A stretch of DNA of 64,000 nucleotides, taken from contig CANLUL010000005.1 of the NCBI GenBank assembly GCA_947494305.1, positions 1-64,000 of the forward strand, given 5' to 3'. The DNA comes from an uncultured Sphingomonadaceae bacterium. GTDB lineage: Bacteria > Pseudomonadota > Alphaproteobacteria > Sphingomonadales > Sphingomonadaceae. Made by a program: the position numbers and the translations under genes. Numbering within the stretch: the stretch's first letter is position 1; every line of letters starts with the position of its first letter. Below are positions 26,309-34,758 of the stretch, one piece after another. The notes beneath the pieces were generated by a model, which was not told the origin of the DNA, searched no databases, and saw only the letters and a list, made by a program, of their open reading frames with translations.

Positions 26309-28557
26309 GCCGCCATGCCAAATCAGTGATGGGCGAGCGCCTGAAATTGGCTGAGCAAGGAATTTACACCTTCCTCGCCCATGGCATAGATGACCTTCAA
26401 GAATGTGATTGTGATGTTAGTGGGTGCAAACGACCGGGAAAGCATCCGAGATTCCGAGGAAAAAAGCGCGGAGCGACAATCAACAAAGATGTCATAAAGC
26501 GCGAAAAGCGCCACGCGCACGCGAATGTTGCCTTGCATCCCGGTCTCTCCCGCCTAGTCATTCTGGACATCGATCCTCGCAATGGCGGATTGAAAACTAT
26601 GGAGCGGCTGGAACACAGACATGGTCCAATTGAATCATTCGTCATTGTGGATACCGGCGGCGGCGGTGAACACCGCTATTTTCGTGAAGAAGAGGGCGTG
26701 ACTTATCCGTCCAGTCTCGGACCTGGCGTAGATGTACTCAGCGGTTCCAAGTATCCCATTATCCCACCCAGCCGCCATCATTCAGGCGGCCAATACCGTT
26801 GGCGCGAAGGCTGTGATTTGATCGAGGGGGTAATGTTCCTCACCCTGTTTCCGAAAAAAGTTCTGATAAAGGAACAACCGTCAGCAGGACCGACAGAAAG
26901 CGCCGAACTGGCAGAAACTGAAACGGAGGTTTCCCGTCTGCGATCGGCTCTCGAGAGCATTCCAGCCGACTGCTCTCGAAACGAATGGCGCGACATACTC
27001 TATTCGATCAAATCGACCGGCTGGAACATCGCGGAGGAATTGGCTCGTGGCTGGAGCCAAACAGCGCCAGAGCTCTGGTCGCAAGAAGCATTCGACTCAA
27101 TTTGGCAAGACGCCAAACCAATACGCGAGGGTGGGCGGACCACCGGAAGTATATACTACCTTGCGAAACGCAATGGCTGGCTTGACCCATACGCTAAGAC
27201 ATACTCCGCTACATTGGGCGATATCGACAACGGCCAACGTTTTGCCGCGTCTAATCGTGGAAAGCTAATCTATGATCGAGCTAGCAAGACTTGGCGAGAA
27301 TATTGCAACGGTATCTGGAGACTATGTCAGACTGGACAGGAGGAAGTCGCGGCAAAAGCTGTGGCCGAAGAGAATCTAAGACAAGCTGGCGAAGACCTTT
27401 CAACAAACGCTAGCGATGCGAGCAAGGCTTCTTACATGCAAGCGCTGCGTGTTCACCGGTCTGCGGCAAGGATCACAGCATTGATCGATATGGCAAAAGC
27501 GGAATCGGGTATGAGTGTATCTGATCCCGCCGAGTTCGACCGCGATCCGCTAATGCTTGGAGTGGAAGGTGGTGCGGTCGACCTCCGAACAGGTGAATGG
27601 ATTGAACCATCTCCCACAAATATGATTAGCAAAAGCGTTGGCGCACGGTTTGACCAGGATGCTGATTGCCCACGTTGGAGAGAGTTCATTTCGGAGGTAT
27701 TCGCAAACGAGGGTGAAGAGAAATTTGTCCAAAGGTTTGCCGGTTACTCTCTCACTGGTTTGGTGGATGAAGAGGTTTTTCTGTTTATGCAGGGCTCCGG
27801 CGCAAACGGCAAAAGCGTTATGGCGAACGTACTATCTGCAGTTTTCGGCGAATACGCAGTAACTGTCGGGTCGGAGTTGTTAGCAGTAACAAAGAATGAG
27901 TCGGAAGCTAACCGGTATAAAGTTCGATTGTGCGGAGCACGTTTGGCGCTGGTTAATGAGGTAGGCCAGAATGACACTTTCAATGATCAACGCGTGAAGG
28001 AAGTCGTATCGCGCGAAGCTATCTCTGCCCGAATGCTCTACGGCGAGGCGTTCGATTATTTTCCTACTCACAAACTATGGGTGCGTGGCAATCATAGGCC
28101 AGCCATTCTTGATTCAGGAGACGGGATGTGGCGACGGGTGATATTGCTTCCCTTTTGTCGGCAGTTCAGCCCAAGCGAGCGAATACATGACATTGACCGT
28201 AAGTTGTTCAACGAGGAGGGGAGCGGCATACTAAATTGGTGCATCGAGGGATGCCTACAGTGGCAAAAGCAGGGACTTTCTCCACCAAGTTCGATAACGC
28301 GAGAAACTGCTCAGTATCGGGATGATACCGATGTTATTGGGGAGTGGCTCGAAACTGAATGTGAGCTTCGGTCTGATGCGCGATGCAGCACCCAGACGAT
28401 CTTCGCTTCATACCAAGATCATTGCCGCAAGATCGGCATGCATCCCAAGAGTCGCACCTCGTTTGTGCGGATGATAAAAACGAGGGGCTTTCGTCACCAA
28501 AAGAGCAATGGAAAGGCATACCTACTCGGAATCGATGTAGGCGCAAATGATCTTTGA
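26302..28557 (+). CDS. P4-type primase-helicase (Prim-Pol plus D5-like SF3 helicase)
   Basis: 751 residues. The N-terminal AEP/Prim-Pol domain (about 15-175) has the catalytic acidic motif VILDIDPRNGG and IIPPSRHHSGGQYRW. A linker with a PriCT-like region follows (LRSALESIPADCSRNEWRDILYSIKSTG). The C-terminal SF3 helicase of the phage D5 type has Walker A GSGANGKSVM, sensor/arginine region LALVNEVGQNDTFND and WVRGNHRPAILDSGDGMWRRVILLPF. This is the self-replication protein of satellite phages and integrative plasmids. An origin is expected nearby but I could not identify iterons. Confidence 0.92.
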   Translation: MLSRHAKSVMGERLKLAEQGIYTFLAHGIDDLQECDCDVSGCKRPGKHPRFRGKKRGATINKDVIKREKRHAHANVALHPGLSRLVILDIDPRNGGLKTMERLEHRHGPIESFVIVDTGGGGEHRYFREEEGVTYPSSLGPGVDVLSGSKYPIIPPSRHHSGGQYRWREGCDLIEGVMFLTLFPKKVLIKEQPSAGPTESAELAETETEVSRLRSALESIPADCSRNEWRDILYSIKSTGWNIAEELARGWSQTAPELWSQEAFDSIWQDAKPIREGGRTTGSIYYLAKRNGWLDPYAKTYSATLGDIDNGQRFAASNRGKLIYDRASKTWREYCNGIWRLCQTGQEEVAAKAVAEENLRQAGEDLSTNASDASKASYMQALRVHRSAARITALIDMAKAESGMSVSDPAEFDRDPLMLGVEGGAVDLRTGEWIEPSPTNMISKSVGARFDQDADCPRWREFISEVFANEGEEKFVQRFAGYSLTGLVDEEVFLFMQGSGANGKSVMANVLSAVFGEYAVTVGSELLAVTKNESEANRYKVRLCGARLALVNEVGQNDTFNDQRVKEVVSREAISARMLYGEAFDYFPTHKLWVRGNHRPAILDSGDGMWRRVILLPFCRQFSPSERIHDIDRKLFNEEGSGILNWCIEGCLQWQKQGLSPPSSITRETAQYRDDTDVIGEWLETECELRSDARCSTQTIFASYQDHCRKIGMHPKSRTSFVRMIKTRGFRHQKSNGKAYLLGIDVGANDL

Positions 28558-28785
28558 TTTGCAAAGTGCCCTTAGTGCGCTTCTTGGTGACTGTTCCAAA
28601 AGTTACTAGAGAATTGCATTGCTGGGATAGTTTTAGGAATTCGCCAATTATGCGCACTCTAAGCACTGCCTCGGGCCGAGCGGCGTCGTAGAGGGATTCC
28701 GGCAAAATCTTGCAAAGCGGCTCAACGCTCCCGCTCCTATCAAACAAAGTTTAGGAAGGACCCAAAGTCTGTCTATATCAGTGCA

Positions 28786-29364
28786 TCAAAACTCTCGATC
28801 AGTTTTCAGGAATTCTCTGGTCAATCTTTCAAAATCGTATTTGGCTTCAGGTTTTCCGATCCAAAAATAGCCTTGGTCTATGGAATGATCAAAACCCTGG
28901 AAGACAGCTTTGTACCCTCCCTCAAAAACCCAGTGCGCTTTGATGGCATTGGTCCTCGCTCCGAACCCGTTTTGAAATGTCACTGCTTCTTGTGACTCTG
29001 GCTTCCCAAATTTTTTAACAAGAATTTCAAAATCTCGCTTCTGCCAAAATCTGCCTTCCGTAAAAAGGCCTATGTATTCAACTTTCCCGTCCAATATCTG
29101 AACCGAGATTGCCCTTGTTTTCCGGCTCAATATAGGCAGCTTCTCACTAACTGGGAACTTGATGTGGAATGTGCCTGGGTTTTTGGCAATTTTGAAACAC
29201 ATGCTTTCAGGACTAGACACATATTCTGGTTTATCACCCCGTTTTTTCTCATATTTGTATTGTTTGCGGAAGGGGCATTCTGGAACATTCAGCGGTTCAC
29301 CGAGCGAAACACCAAGAATACTCAGTCCAGCCGTGCTGGCAGTTGCTAGCAATATAGACATCAT
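28786..29364 (-). CDS. exported protein of unknown function carried by the island
   Basis: 192 residues. A short signal peptide (ILLATASTAGLSILGVSLG) precedes ~170 mature residues with two Cys (VPECPFRKQ, ESMCFKIAK) and a beta-rich pattern (IKFPVSEKLPILSRKTRAISVQILDGKVEYIGLF). The middle (FEILVKKFGKPESQEAVTFQNGFGARTNAIKAHWVF) resembles small periplasmic proteins annotated as hypothetical in many Proteobacteria. GAGAGGG precedes the tandem ATG at 29359-29364. It is the only island gene with an export signal and its role is unknown. Confidence 0.65.
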   Translation of the reverse strand: MMSILLATASTAGLSILGVSLGEPLNVPECPFRKQYKYEKKRGDKPEYVSSPESMCFKIAKNPGTFHIKFPVSEKLPILSRKTRAISVQILDGKVEYIGLFTEGRFWQKRDFEILVKKFGKPESQEAVTFQNGFGARTNAIKAHWVFEGGYKAVFQGFDHSIDQGYFWIGKPEAKYDFERLTREFLKTDREF

Positions 29365-29742
29365 TCACCCTCTCATTATCGAACAATGAGAAGACCGATT
29401 TGCAGAGTTAGAATGAAAAACTGCGACCCGGCCTTCTCAGACTAAGAGGCGGGCCCGAAGCCGGGTGTTAGTAACCCTGCACTAGCACAGAGCGCCGCCG
29501 TCTTTAAGCGGAGCTCTGGACATACACGACGGCCACCCGGCCGAAGTTACTTCGACCGGTGCTAGTGGCTTGAGGTTACTACGCCTCACAGCTGGGATTT
29601 ACCGAGCTGCAATACATTGATAATACATGTGTGAATTCACAGCAAGCTTAGTTCTGAGCGGCGTTTATGCTCAGCGCCAATACAACCATAGGATCAATCA
29701 TAGATGAACATTCGGAAAACGAATGAAAATGCCACGAAAATA
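29365..29742. other. 378-nt intergenic region between the Septu genes and the exported protein
   Basis: No open frame that I can support. It contains the structured stretch at 29427-29581 and, further right, another hairpin possibility (TGAGC/GCTCA near 29655-29675). On the minus strand a weak promoter-like TTGCTG, 17 nt, TATCAA lies near 29615-29645. Confidence 0.5.
29427..29581 (-). ncRNA. candidate structured RNA beside the Septu-like genes
   Basis: A long-range stem closes a multibranch structure. TAGTAACC (29469-29476) pairs with GGTTACTA (29574-29581), and after a small internal loop CACTAGCAC (29480-29488) pairs with GTGCTAGTG (29559-29567). Inside lie two hairpins: AGAGC..CCGC/GCGG..GCTCT (29489-29517) and CCGG..CGAAG/CTTCG..CCGG (29537-29559). 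On the minus strand a further hairpin follows (29427-29465, CCCGGC/GCCGGG) and then a TTTTT run, like a terminator. This supports an RNA transcribed from the minus strand. Its class is unknown; a replication origin or recombination site with DNA hairpins is the alternative. Confidence 0.4.
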
Positions 29743-30621
29743 TCAGCCAAATTGTTGCTCGCAAAACCAAACTGAGTTCGCCAGAGCGTAATAAAGTGTT
29801 CGCTTCCAGCCATTGATTGGCAAGTCTGGCTCGTTGGCGACAGTCATAAGGTGTTCACGAAATTGAACGGTCCCAAGCTCTGCAAGTGAAGTCTTGCGCT
29901 GGGAAACAAGTGGCACAAGCTCTTGAGACACTCTTGCACGATATCGGTTGCCAAGATTGCAGTCCGCAAAATGTTGGCTCACACGTTGACGATCCTTCTC
30001 CGGCCAATCCGCTGGCGGTTCGACATCGAAGTCAACAATGATCGGATCACCCTCCCGTACAAACGCCGTGGTCCACTTCTGATCGAAGAAATGGGCCGCG
30101 TCTAAGTATGGGTGTAAGGGTTGCAAATTGGGGTCGTTCGGAAAGCTACTTCCCATACCATTGTTGCATACCTGACATGCAGGAACGAGATTGAGGGGCA
30201 GGACAGAATATGACGGAAAGCGAGCCTTTGGGAGGTAGTGATCAGCAGTTCCAAGCTCTCCTTCCAGTCCCATTTCGCCAATGCCACCGCAATATGGGCA
30301 CTCGTCGTGCGCCGCTAGTTTTATCTGATCATAGATCGTTCTTGGTGTGCCTCGTGACCTTACTACCCCGTCATCATATAGCGAAACAAGGTCAGCCTTT
30401 GACAAATCCCCCAGGACAATTGCGTGCGAATTACCATGGTCAGCTCTCGGCAAATTGCACCACGTCTTTGTAACTGTCTCCGCATCAAAAGCTGCAAACG
30501 CGATAACCACTTGAGAACGGTTTGCAATGAATCTCGCTCTCAATTGGTCGTCGCCCAACCCAGCCACGCTGTGATCATATATATCCATCGCTTGATATTT
30601 GGGTGCAGGGAGTTGGCGCAT
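29743..30621 (-). CDS. ptuB-like: HNH endonuclease, Septu PtuB-like
   Basis: 292 residues. The HNH core with zinc-binding Cys pairs is DECPYCGG...TADHYLPKARFPSYSVLPLNLVPACQVCNNGMG, where DHYLPK holds the catalytic His. Partnered with an SMC-like ATPase this is the Septu (PtuAB) anti-phage arrangement, in which PtuB is the nuclease effector. The gene starts 2 nt after the ATPase stop codon, so translation is coupled. The length is a little above the usual PtuB size. The retron-associated forms of this pair also carry a reverse transcriptase, which is absent here. Confidence 0.8.
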   Translation of the reverse strand: MRQLPAPKYQAMDIYDHSVAGLGDDQLRARFIANRSQVVIAFAAFDAETVTKTWCNLPRADHGNSHAIVLGDLSKADLVSLYDDGVVRSRGTPRTIYDQIKLAAHDECPYCGGIGEMGLEGELGTADHYLPKARFPSYSVLPLNLVPACQVCNNGMGSSFPNDPNLQPLHPYLDAAHFFDQKWTTAFVREGDPIIVDFDVEPPADWPEKDRQRVSQHFADCNLGNRYRARVSQELVPLVSQRKTSLAELGTVQFREHLMTVANEPDLPINGWKRTLYYALANSVWFCEQQFG

Positions 30622-30623
30622 AC

Positions 30624-32144
30624 TTAGTTTGGCTTTTCGTCTCGATTAACCGTCATCGCTCTCAGAATGCCGCGCGCCTCGCCGCCTACATTACCGCCCA
30701 GCGTATCGAGAATTTTCTCGTACTCCCCGCCACGGCCGACCAAGTCAGAAAGCACAGTGTGGAATCCAGATTTCTCAACCTCGAGACCAAACACTTCTCT
30801 CGTAAGAATACCAACATTCTCACCAAATGTTTCGGTGTCAGGCCTCTTTTTTTCCGATGCCATTCGCGATCTAAAGACCTTCCATACACACGAGCGAGGA
30901 ATTTCCTGCAACACCACGGGCGAGTGGGTCGCTATGATAGCAACCGCATTCCTTGTACGAAGTAGCTGACTTAAGCTACGAATTAACGCGGACAACAATG
31001 GGGGGTGAAGGTGACTTTCCGGCTCGTCGAAGAGCACGATGGTCCTTTCTTCCACCTTGGTTACCAAAAGTGTTATTGTGAGGATGACAATAGAGTGACC
31101 AGAGCTCATTTTGCCGAACAAGTGTCGAGCACGTTCTTCCAATTCAGTGCCATTAAAGTTGGTTAAGGCCATCAAATCCATCTCAGCGAAATTTTCGTCG
31201 CTTTGCAGTGTCGTAACGGCTCGAATCCACCTGTTCTTTCTACGTTCGTCGTCGAAACAAATCCCGAGCGCTGAATTGAACTCATCAACAATTTCCAACT
31301 TCGACTTAATTATGGCTCCTTCATCACCGCCCGAAAAATCGGTCATGCCGATGTAGGAATAACGGCCACTCCCATCTTCTGCTGGGAGATCGAAAGGATC
31401 GAAGGCGCTGAAGGCTACCGAGACAAGGCTTCGGAAGTAATTCTCATCAAGGTCCTGTTTTATTCCGAAGGGTCCGATGCCATAAAAGCGAGCATCTGTC
31501 TCACCTGTGTTAGCAATTGCTTTGACCATCGAGTTGAGGAGTGTGGTCTTACCTACTCCATTGCGTCCGATTAGCGCGTGCATATTCGTACTAGGCGTCG
31601 AGTTGGCTACGACGTCGAACGTAAGGTCAAAGCCAGCAAACTTTTCGGCTTCCGGTAAATCAAAGCCAAAATTAAAGTTTGTAAGGAGAACATCTCCACT
31701 CAGCACGCTTGCAAATTGATCTTTGATTTGAGCAAGATCAATGTTTCTTAAATGGGACGTGCGGAAAACCTGCTCTTCAACAGCTTGCTCTAATATTTGC
31801 TCATCCCAAACTACGTCTCGGAGCCGCGAAAGAAAGTCTTCGCGCCACTCTGGATTAAAACTGGAAAACAGTTTTTTGTAGTAGTCAACGCCCATTCCCA
31901 ACGAAAAGAACCCAACTGGCAACTGTTCAAAACTTCTTTCAAGTTTTTGATAAGTGCTGACCTCAGTTGTTTGTCCAACAAATCCAATCCTGATATTAGG
32001 AAGGTCATGCCGAGTGCCATTTTGATCAAATACATAAACACCAAAAGTTGTCACAAACCCATAGTCATTCCAGTTGTCGATCGTGAGAAATACCGAATTC
32101 TTGCCTGAATCTGGCGGCCAGCCGTTGGTGATGTGAAATTGCAT
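30624..32144 (-). CDS. ptuA-like: ABC/SMC-like ATPase, Septu PtuA-like
   Basis: 506 residues. Walker A is ALIGRNGVGKTTLLN (about residue 190). The ABC signature region is GKMSSGHSIVILTI, Walker B is TIVLFDEPESHLHPPLL and the H-loop is IATHSPVVLQE. This matches the AAA_15/AAA_21 class of defence ATPases (OLD, RloC, PtuA). The N-terminal ~180 residues lack a recognisable domain and probably mediate sensing or oligomerisation. Followed immediately by an HNH nuclease gene, giving a two-gene Septu-like system expressed from a promoter in the AT-rich 32145-32317 region. Annotation as Septu rests on gene order and motifs, not on a profile search. Confidence 0.82.
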   Translation of the reverse strand: MQFHITNGWPPDSGKNSVFLTIDNWNDYGFVTTFGVYVFDQNGTRHDLPNIRIGFVGQTTEVSTYQKLERSFEQLPVGFFSLGMGVDYYKKLFSSFNPEWREDFLSRLRDVVWDEQILEQAVEEQVFRTSHLRNIDLAQIKDQFASVLSGDVLLTNFNFGFDLPEAEKFAGFDLTFDVVANSTPSTNMHALIGRNGVGKTTLLNSMVKAIANTGETDARFYGIGPFGIKQDLDENYFRSLVSVAFSAFDPFDLPAEDGSGRYSYIGMTDFSGGDEGAIIKSKLEIVDEFNSALGICFDDERRKNRWIRAVTTLQSDENFAEMDLMALTNFNGTELEERARHLFGKMSSGHSIVILTITLLVTKVEERTIVLFDEPESHLHPPLLSALIRSLSQLLRTRNAVAIIATHSPVVLQEIPRSCVWKVFRSRMASEKKRPDTETFGENVGILTREVFGLEVEKSGFHTVLSDLVGRGGEYEKILDTLGGNVGGEARGILRAMTVNRDEKPN

Positions 32145-32317
32145 TTAACTGCCTACCAATTTTGAAATTTGAATTTAGAGTTGATAATCATTTTGTACCC
32201 TAACTTGAGAAAAAGTAGCTATTCATATGTAATGTTGATGAAACAACAATCACAATTGTTACAATAACAAAATTTTTCTTCAAATAAAGAAACTGGCTTG
32301 CAGTCGATTTCACCTTC

Positions 32318-33508
32318 TCACTTATTCTCACTGAGCTTGACCAGATAATCTGACCACCATTGCGCCATTTCAACACGTTCTTGCCAATAAGCCGACCGAT
32401 TGTAGGTTCCGCGAATGGCATTCTTGTCCGAATGAGAAAGCGCCTTTTCAATTGCGTCGGGATTCCACTTCCCACTCTCGTTGAGCAAAGAGCTCGCAGT
32501 GGTTCGAAAGCCGTGGGCTGTCATCTCATCGCCACCATATCCCAGCCGCCGCAGCGCCCCATTGACCGTATTTTCGCTCATGGGCTGTTTCGGCGTTCTG
32601 AGAGAAGGGAAAACGAAATCGCTGTGACTCGATATTGGGTGTATTTCGGAAATAAGCTCCAACGATTGACGGGACAAAGGTACATTATGAGGTTGTCGTT
32701 GTTTCATTCGTCCAGCCGGTATTGACCAAACGGCCTCGTCAAAATCTATCTCCTTCCAGCGCATTTGCCGCACTTCTCCAGGCCGCTGAAAGACGTGAGG
32801 TGTAAGACGCAATGCAATGAACGTTGCTGGCTGTCCTTGATACCCATCTATTGCCCTCAACAGCTCGCCAAGACGATCAGGATCAACTATGGCAGCGTGA
32901 TGTTTGACAATCGGTGCAATCAAGGCACCTCTGAGAACGCCAGCCGGATCGTACATACATCTTCCCGTTGCAACACCATAGCGGAACACGCGGCTGGCGA
33001 ATGAACGCAAGCGCCTTGCCGTTTCCCTTTTCCCAGCCGCCTCAACTTTTTTGAGTGTGCTTAATAATTCGGGGGGCTCAATCTCAGCAATGGGTCGTTT
33101 GCCGATTCCACCTTTCAACTGCTCGAATAGCCAGCGGGCCTTTACCATAGTGGCTTCAGCGCGGCCTTCTTTCTCAATCTTTTCCAGATACTCTGCCGCA
33201 ACCATTTCAAAGCTGTTGGCCGCTTTTAGTTTGGCTGCATGTTTATCCATTTGTTTCTGTCGAGCTGGATCGATACCCTGAGACAATTGACGTTTTGCTT
33301 CATCCCGCTTTGCGCGCGCATCTTTGAGTGAAATTGTTGGATAACTGCCGAAGGAAAGCTTCTTCTCCTTACCGTCAACGCGGATTTTCATATTCCACAA
33401 TTTCGACCCACTGGGTTTGACCAGGAGGTAAAGCCCGCCACCGTCGAACAACTTCTTTGTTTTCTTCTCCGGCTTAAAAGCCCTGATTTCAAGGTCTTTG
33501 AGGGGCAC
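32318..33508 (-). CDS. int: tyrosine recombinase, P4-type integrase
   Basis: 396 residues. The N-terminal DUF4102 arm-binding domain (LFDGGGLYLLVKPSGSKLWNMKIRVDGKEKKLSFG) is typical of P4-like integrases. A SAM-like core-binding domain follows, then the catalytic domain with Arg in QRPGEVRQMRWKEID, the H-x-x-R box TAHGFRTTASSLLNE, the second His in ALSHSDKN and the nucleophile Tyr region GTYNRSAYWQERVEMAQWW. It catalyses integration into and excision from the tRNA-Leu 3' end 187 nt away. The GGCCCCC motif overlaps its start region at 33509-33517, which could allow autoregulation. Confidence 0.93.
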   Translation of the reverse strand: MPLKDLEIRAFKPEKKTKKLFDGGGLYLLVKPSGSKLWNMKIRVDGKEKKLSFGSYPTISLKDARAKRDEAKRQLSQGIDPARQKQMDKHAAKLKAANSFEMVAAEYLEKIEKEGRAEATMVKARWLFEQLKGGIGKRPIAEIEPPELLSTLKKVEAAGKRETARRLRSFASRVFRYGVATGRCMYDPAGVLRGALIAPIVKHHAAIVDPDRLGELLRAIDGYQGQPATFIALRLTPHVFQRPGEVRQMRWKEIDFDEAVWSIPAGRMKQRQPHNVPLSRQSLELISEIHPISSHSDFVFPSLRTPKQPMSENTVNGALRRLGYGGDEMTAHGFRTTASSLLNESGKWNPDAIEKALSHSDKNAIRGTYNRSAYWQERVEMAQWWSDYLVKLSENK

Positions 33509-33604
33509 TTGGGGGCCTTTCTATCAAAGTTTCAGCAGATTCATGCGCTAATTTCAACTGAAGCCCCCATAGAGGCCCCCAAAAACCTCCGAATGTGGGG
33601 GCTC
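33509..33604. repeat. GGCCCCC-type repeats at the right end of the island
   Basis: Copies at 33509-33517 (inverted), 33562-33569, 33574-33585 (GGCCCCCAAAAA, identical to 19745-19756) and 33595-33604 (inverted). They lie between the integrase start and the att site, the usual place for integrase arm sites or an excisionase operator. Confidence 0.5.
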
Positions 33605-33693
33605 TTTGGTGAACGACAGCGAACAATTACTTGTTCATCATAGCCACTTTTTATTGGATTTTCAACCGTTAGCGCCCATTTGCGAACGATTCT

Positions 33694-33716
33694 ATGGTGC
33701 CCAGAAGAGGACTCGA
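33694..33716. other. right attachment site, within the tRNA-Leu 3' end
   Basis: 23 nt shared with 19668-19689 except for one C. They cover the CCA end, the acceptor 3' strand and part of the T arm of tRNA-Leu. Confidence 0.8.
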
Positions 33717-33781
33717 ACCTCCACGTCCCGAAAGACACCAGCACCTGAAGCTGGCGCGTCTACCAATTCCGCCATCTGGGC
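33695..33781 (-). tRNA. tRNA-Leu (anticodon CAG)
   Basis: 87 nt including an encoded CCA. The acceptor stem is GCCCAGA/TCTGGGC. The D arm has GGCGG AATTGGTAGACGC, and the anticodon stem CCAGC/GCTGG holds the loop TTCAGGT. A long class II variable arm and the T arm with GTTCGAGTC follow. All match the bacterial tRNA-Leu plan. It is the integration target of the island; the 3' part is restored by the element, so the tRNA stays functional. Confidence 0.95.
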
Positions 33782-33960
33782 ACGGGGTAGGTCGGCGGCC
33801 TTAAGCTAGGCGACTTGGTATTGTCAACAATGTCATGTGGCCGATTACCGGAATTGAAAGTGATCAAAATACATTAGCAACTTTCACGAGTTAGGTGGTT
33901 GAATTGAAATTTCTGATGAGCTGCCTTTGCCAAACAGGTTTCAAGCGTTACTAACAGATT

Positions 33961-34758
33961 ATGACTGACAATAACCAAATGACCTACGCGCGTTATCTGA
34001 AGCTTGAAACGTTGCTATCGGCGCAAGATTCACAAACTGATGTGGATGACGAAATGCTATTCATCATCATTCATCAGACCAAGGAATTATGGCTTAAACA
34101 AATCATCAGAGAGATGAAACTGGCGAAGCATCAGATACAGTCTGACAAGCTGGTTCCGGCCTATAAGGCGATGGCCCGCGTTAGCCGGATCCAGGCGGTG
34201 ATGACACTCAGCTGGGATGTATTATCTACAATGACGCCGAGTGATTATAGCAGGTTTCGCGATGCATTGGGCCCTAGTTCGGGGTTTCAATCTGATCAGT
34301 TTCGTACGGTGGAATATATGTTGGGTCTAAAGGACAAAGGATTCCTCAAATATCAGGAAGACCGGCCGGAAGCGCTTGCAGATATGCAAGAGGCTCTGGA
34401 AAGCCCTAGTGTGTGGGACGATGCAGTGGCGGCTCTGGCGCGTGCAGGATTTGATATCCCTGAGGATCATATACATCGGGATTTTAGCCAGTCCTACGAG
34501 CCTTCGGCGGCCGTCGAGGCTTCATTTCTGGAAGTGTATCGCGATCCGGAACAATATTGGGAGCTTTATCAGCTGGCCGAGAAGCTGGTTGATCTGGACG
34601 ATGCGATGGCCACCTGGCGGCACAAACATGTGCTGACTGTTGAACGGATTATTGGCGGTAAAATGGGGACAGGCGGCACGGCCGGTGTCTCCTATTTACA
34701 GAGCACATTGTCAAAACGTGCCTTTCCCGAACTTTGGACGGTGCGTACGCAGCTATGA
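33961..34758 (+). CDS. kynA: tryptophan 2,3-dioxygenase
   Basis: 265 residues. Haem-dependent cytosolic enzyme opening the indole ring of L-tryptophan to N-formylkynurenine, the first step of the kynurenine pathway. Family motifs: MTYARYLKLETLL, the substrate loop DEMLFIIIHQTKELWLKQI (haem-distal His region), FSPSS-like equivalent ALGPSSGFQSDQFRTVEYMLG and the C-terminal haem-ligand region WRHKHVLTVERIIGGKMGTGGTAGVSYLQ. The stop codon overlaps the next gene (ATGA), giving a kynurenine operon. A small palindrome ATTGTCAACAAT lies in the upstream region (near 33819). Confidence 0.95.
   Translation: MTDNNQMTYARYLKLETLLSAQDSQTDVDDEMLFIIIHQTKELWLKQIIREMKLAKHQIQSDKLVPAYKAMARVSRIQAVMTLSWDVLSTMTPSDYSRFRDALGPSSGFQSDQFRTVEYMLGLKDKGFLKYQEDRPEALADMQEALESPSVWDDAVAALARAGFDIPEDHIHRDFSQSYEPSAAVEASFLEVYRDPEQYWELYQLAEKLVDLDDAMATWRHKHVLTVERIIGGKMGTGGTAGVSYLQSTLSKRAFPELWTVRTQL

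Larger units (their letters stand above)
19668..33716. mobile_element. P4-like integrative island with defence cargo, in tRNA-Leu
   Basis: About 14 kb between two copies of the tRNA-Leu 3' end. The integrase gene lies 187 nt inside the tRNA end, transcribed away from it. The core is AlpA-like activator plus P4/D5-type primase-helicase, which is the layout of satellite phages and related integrative plasmids. No capsid, portal, terminase or conjugation genes are seen, so it would depend on a helper or be immobile. Cargo: an MmeI-like methyltransferase-nuclease with a DUF262/HNH protein at the left, and a Septu-like ATPase/HNH pair at the right. Confidence 0.8.

Noticed and set aside
28334-28747. 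137-codon minus-strand frame
   Set aside because: Mostly antisense to the primase-helicase 3' end; no support.
29427-29581. retron msr-msd
   Set aside because: No reverse transcriptase gene nearby and no clear a1/a2 plus branching-G arrangement; left as an unclassified structured element.
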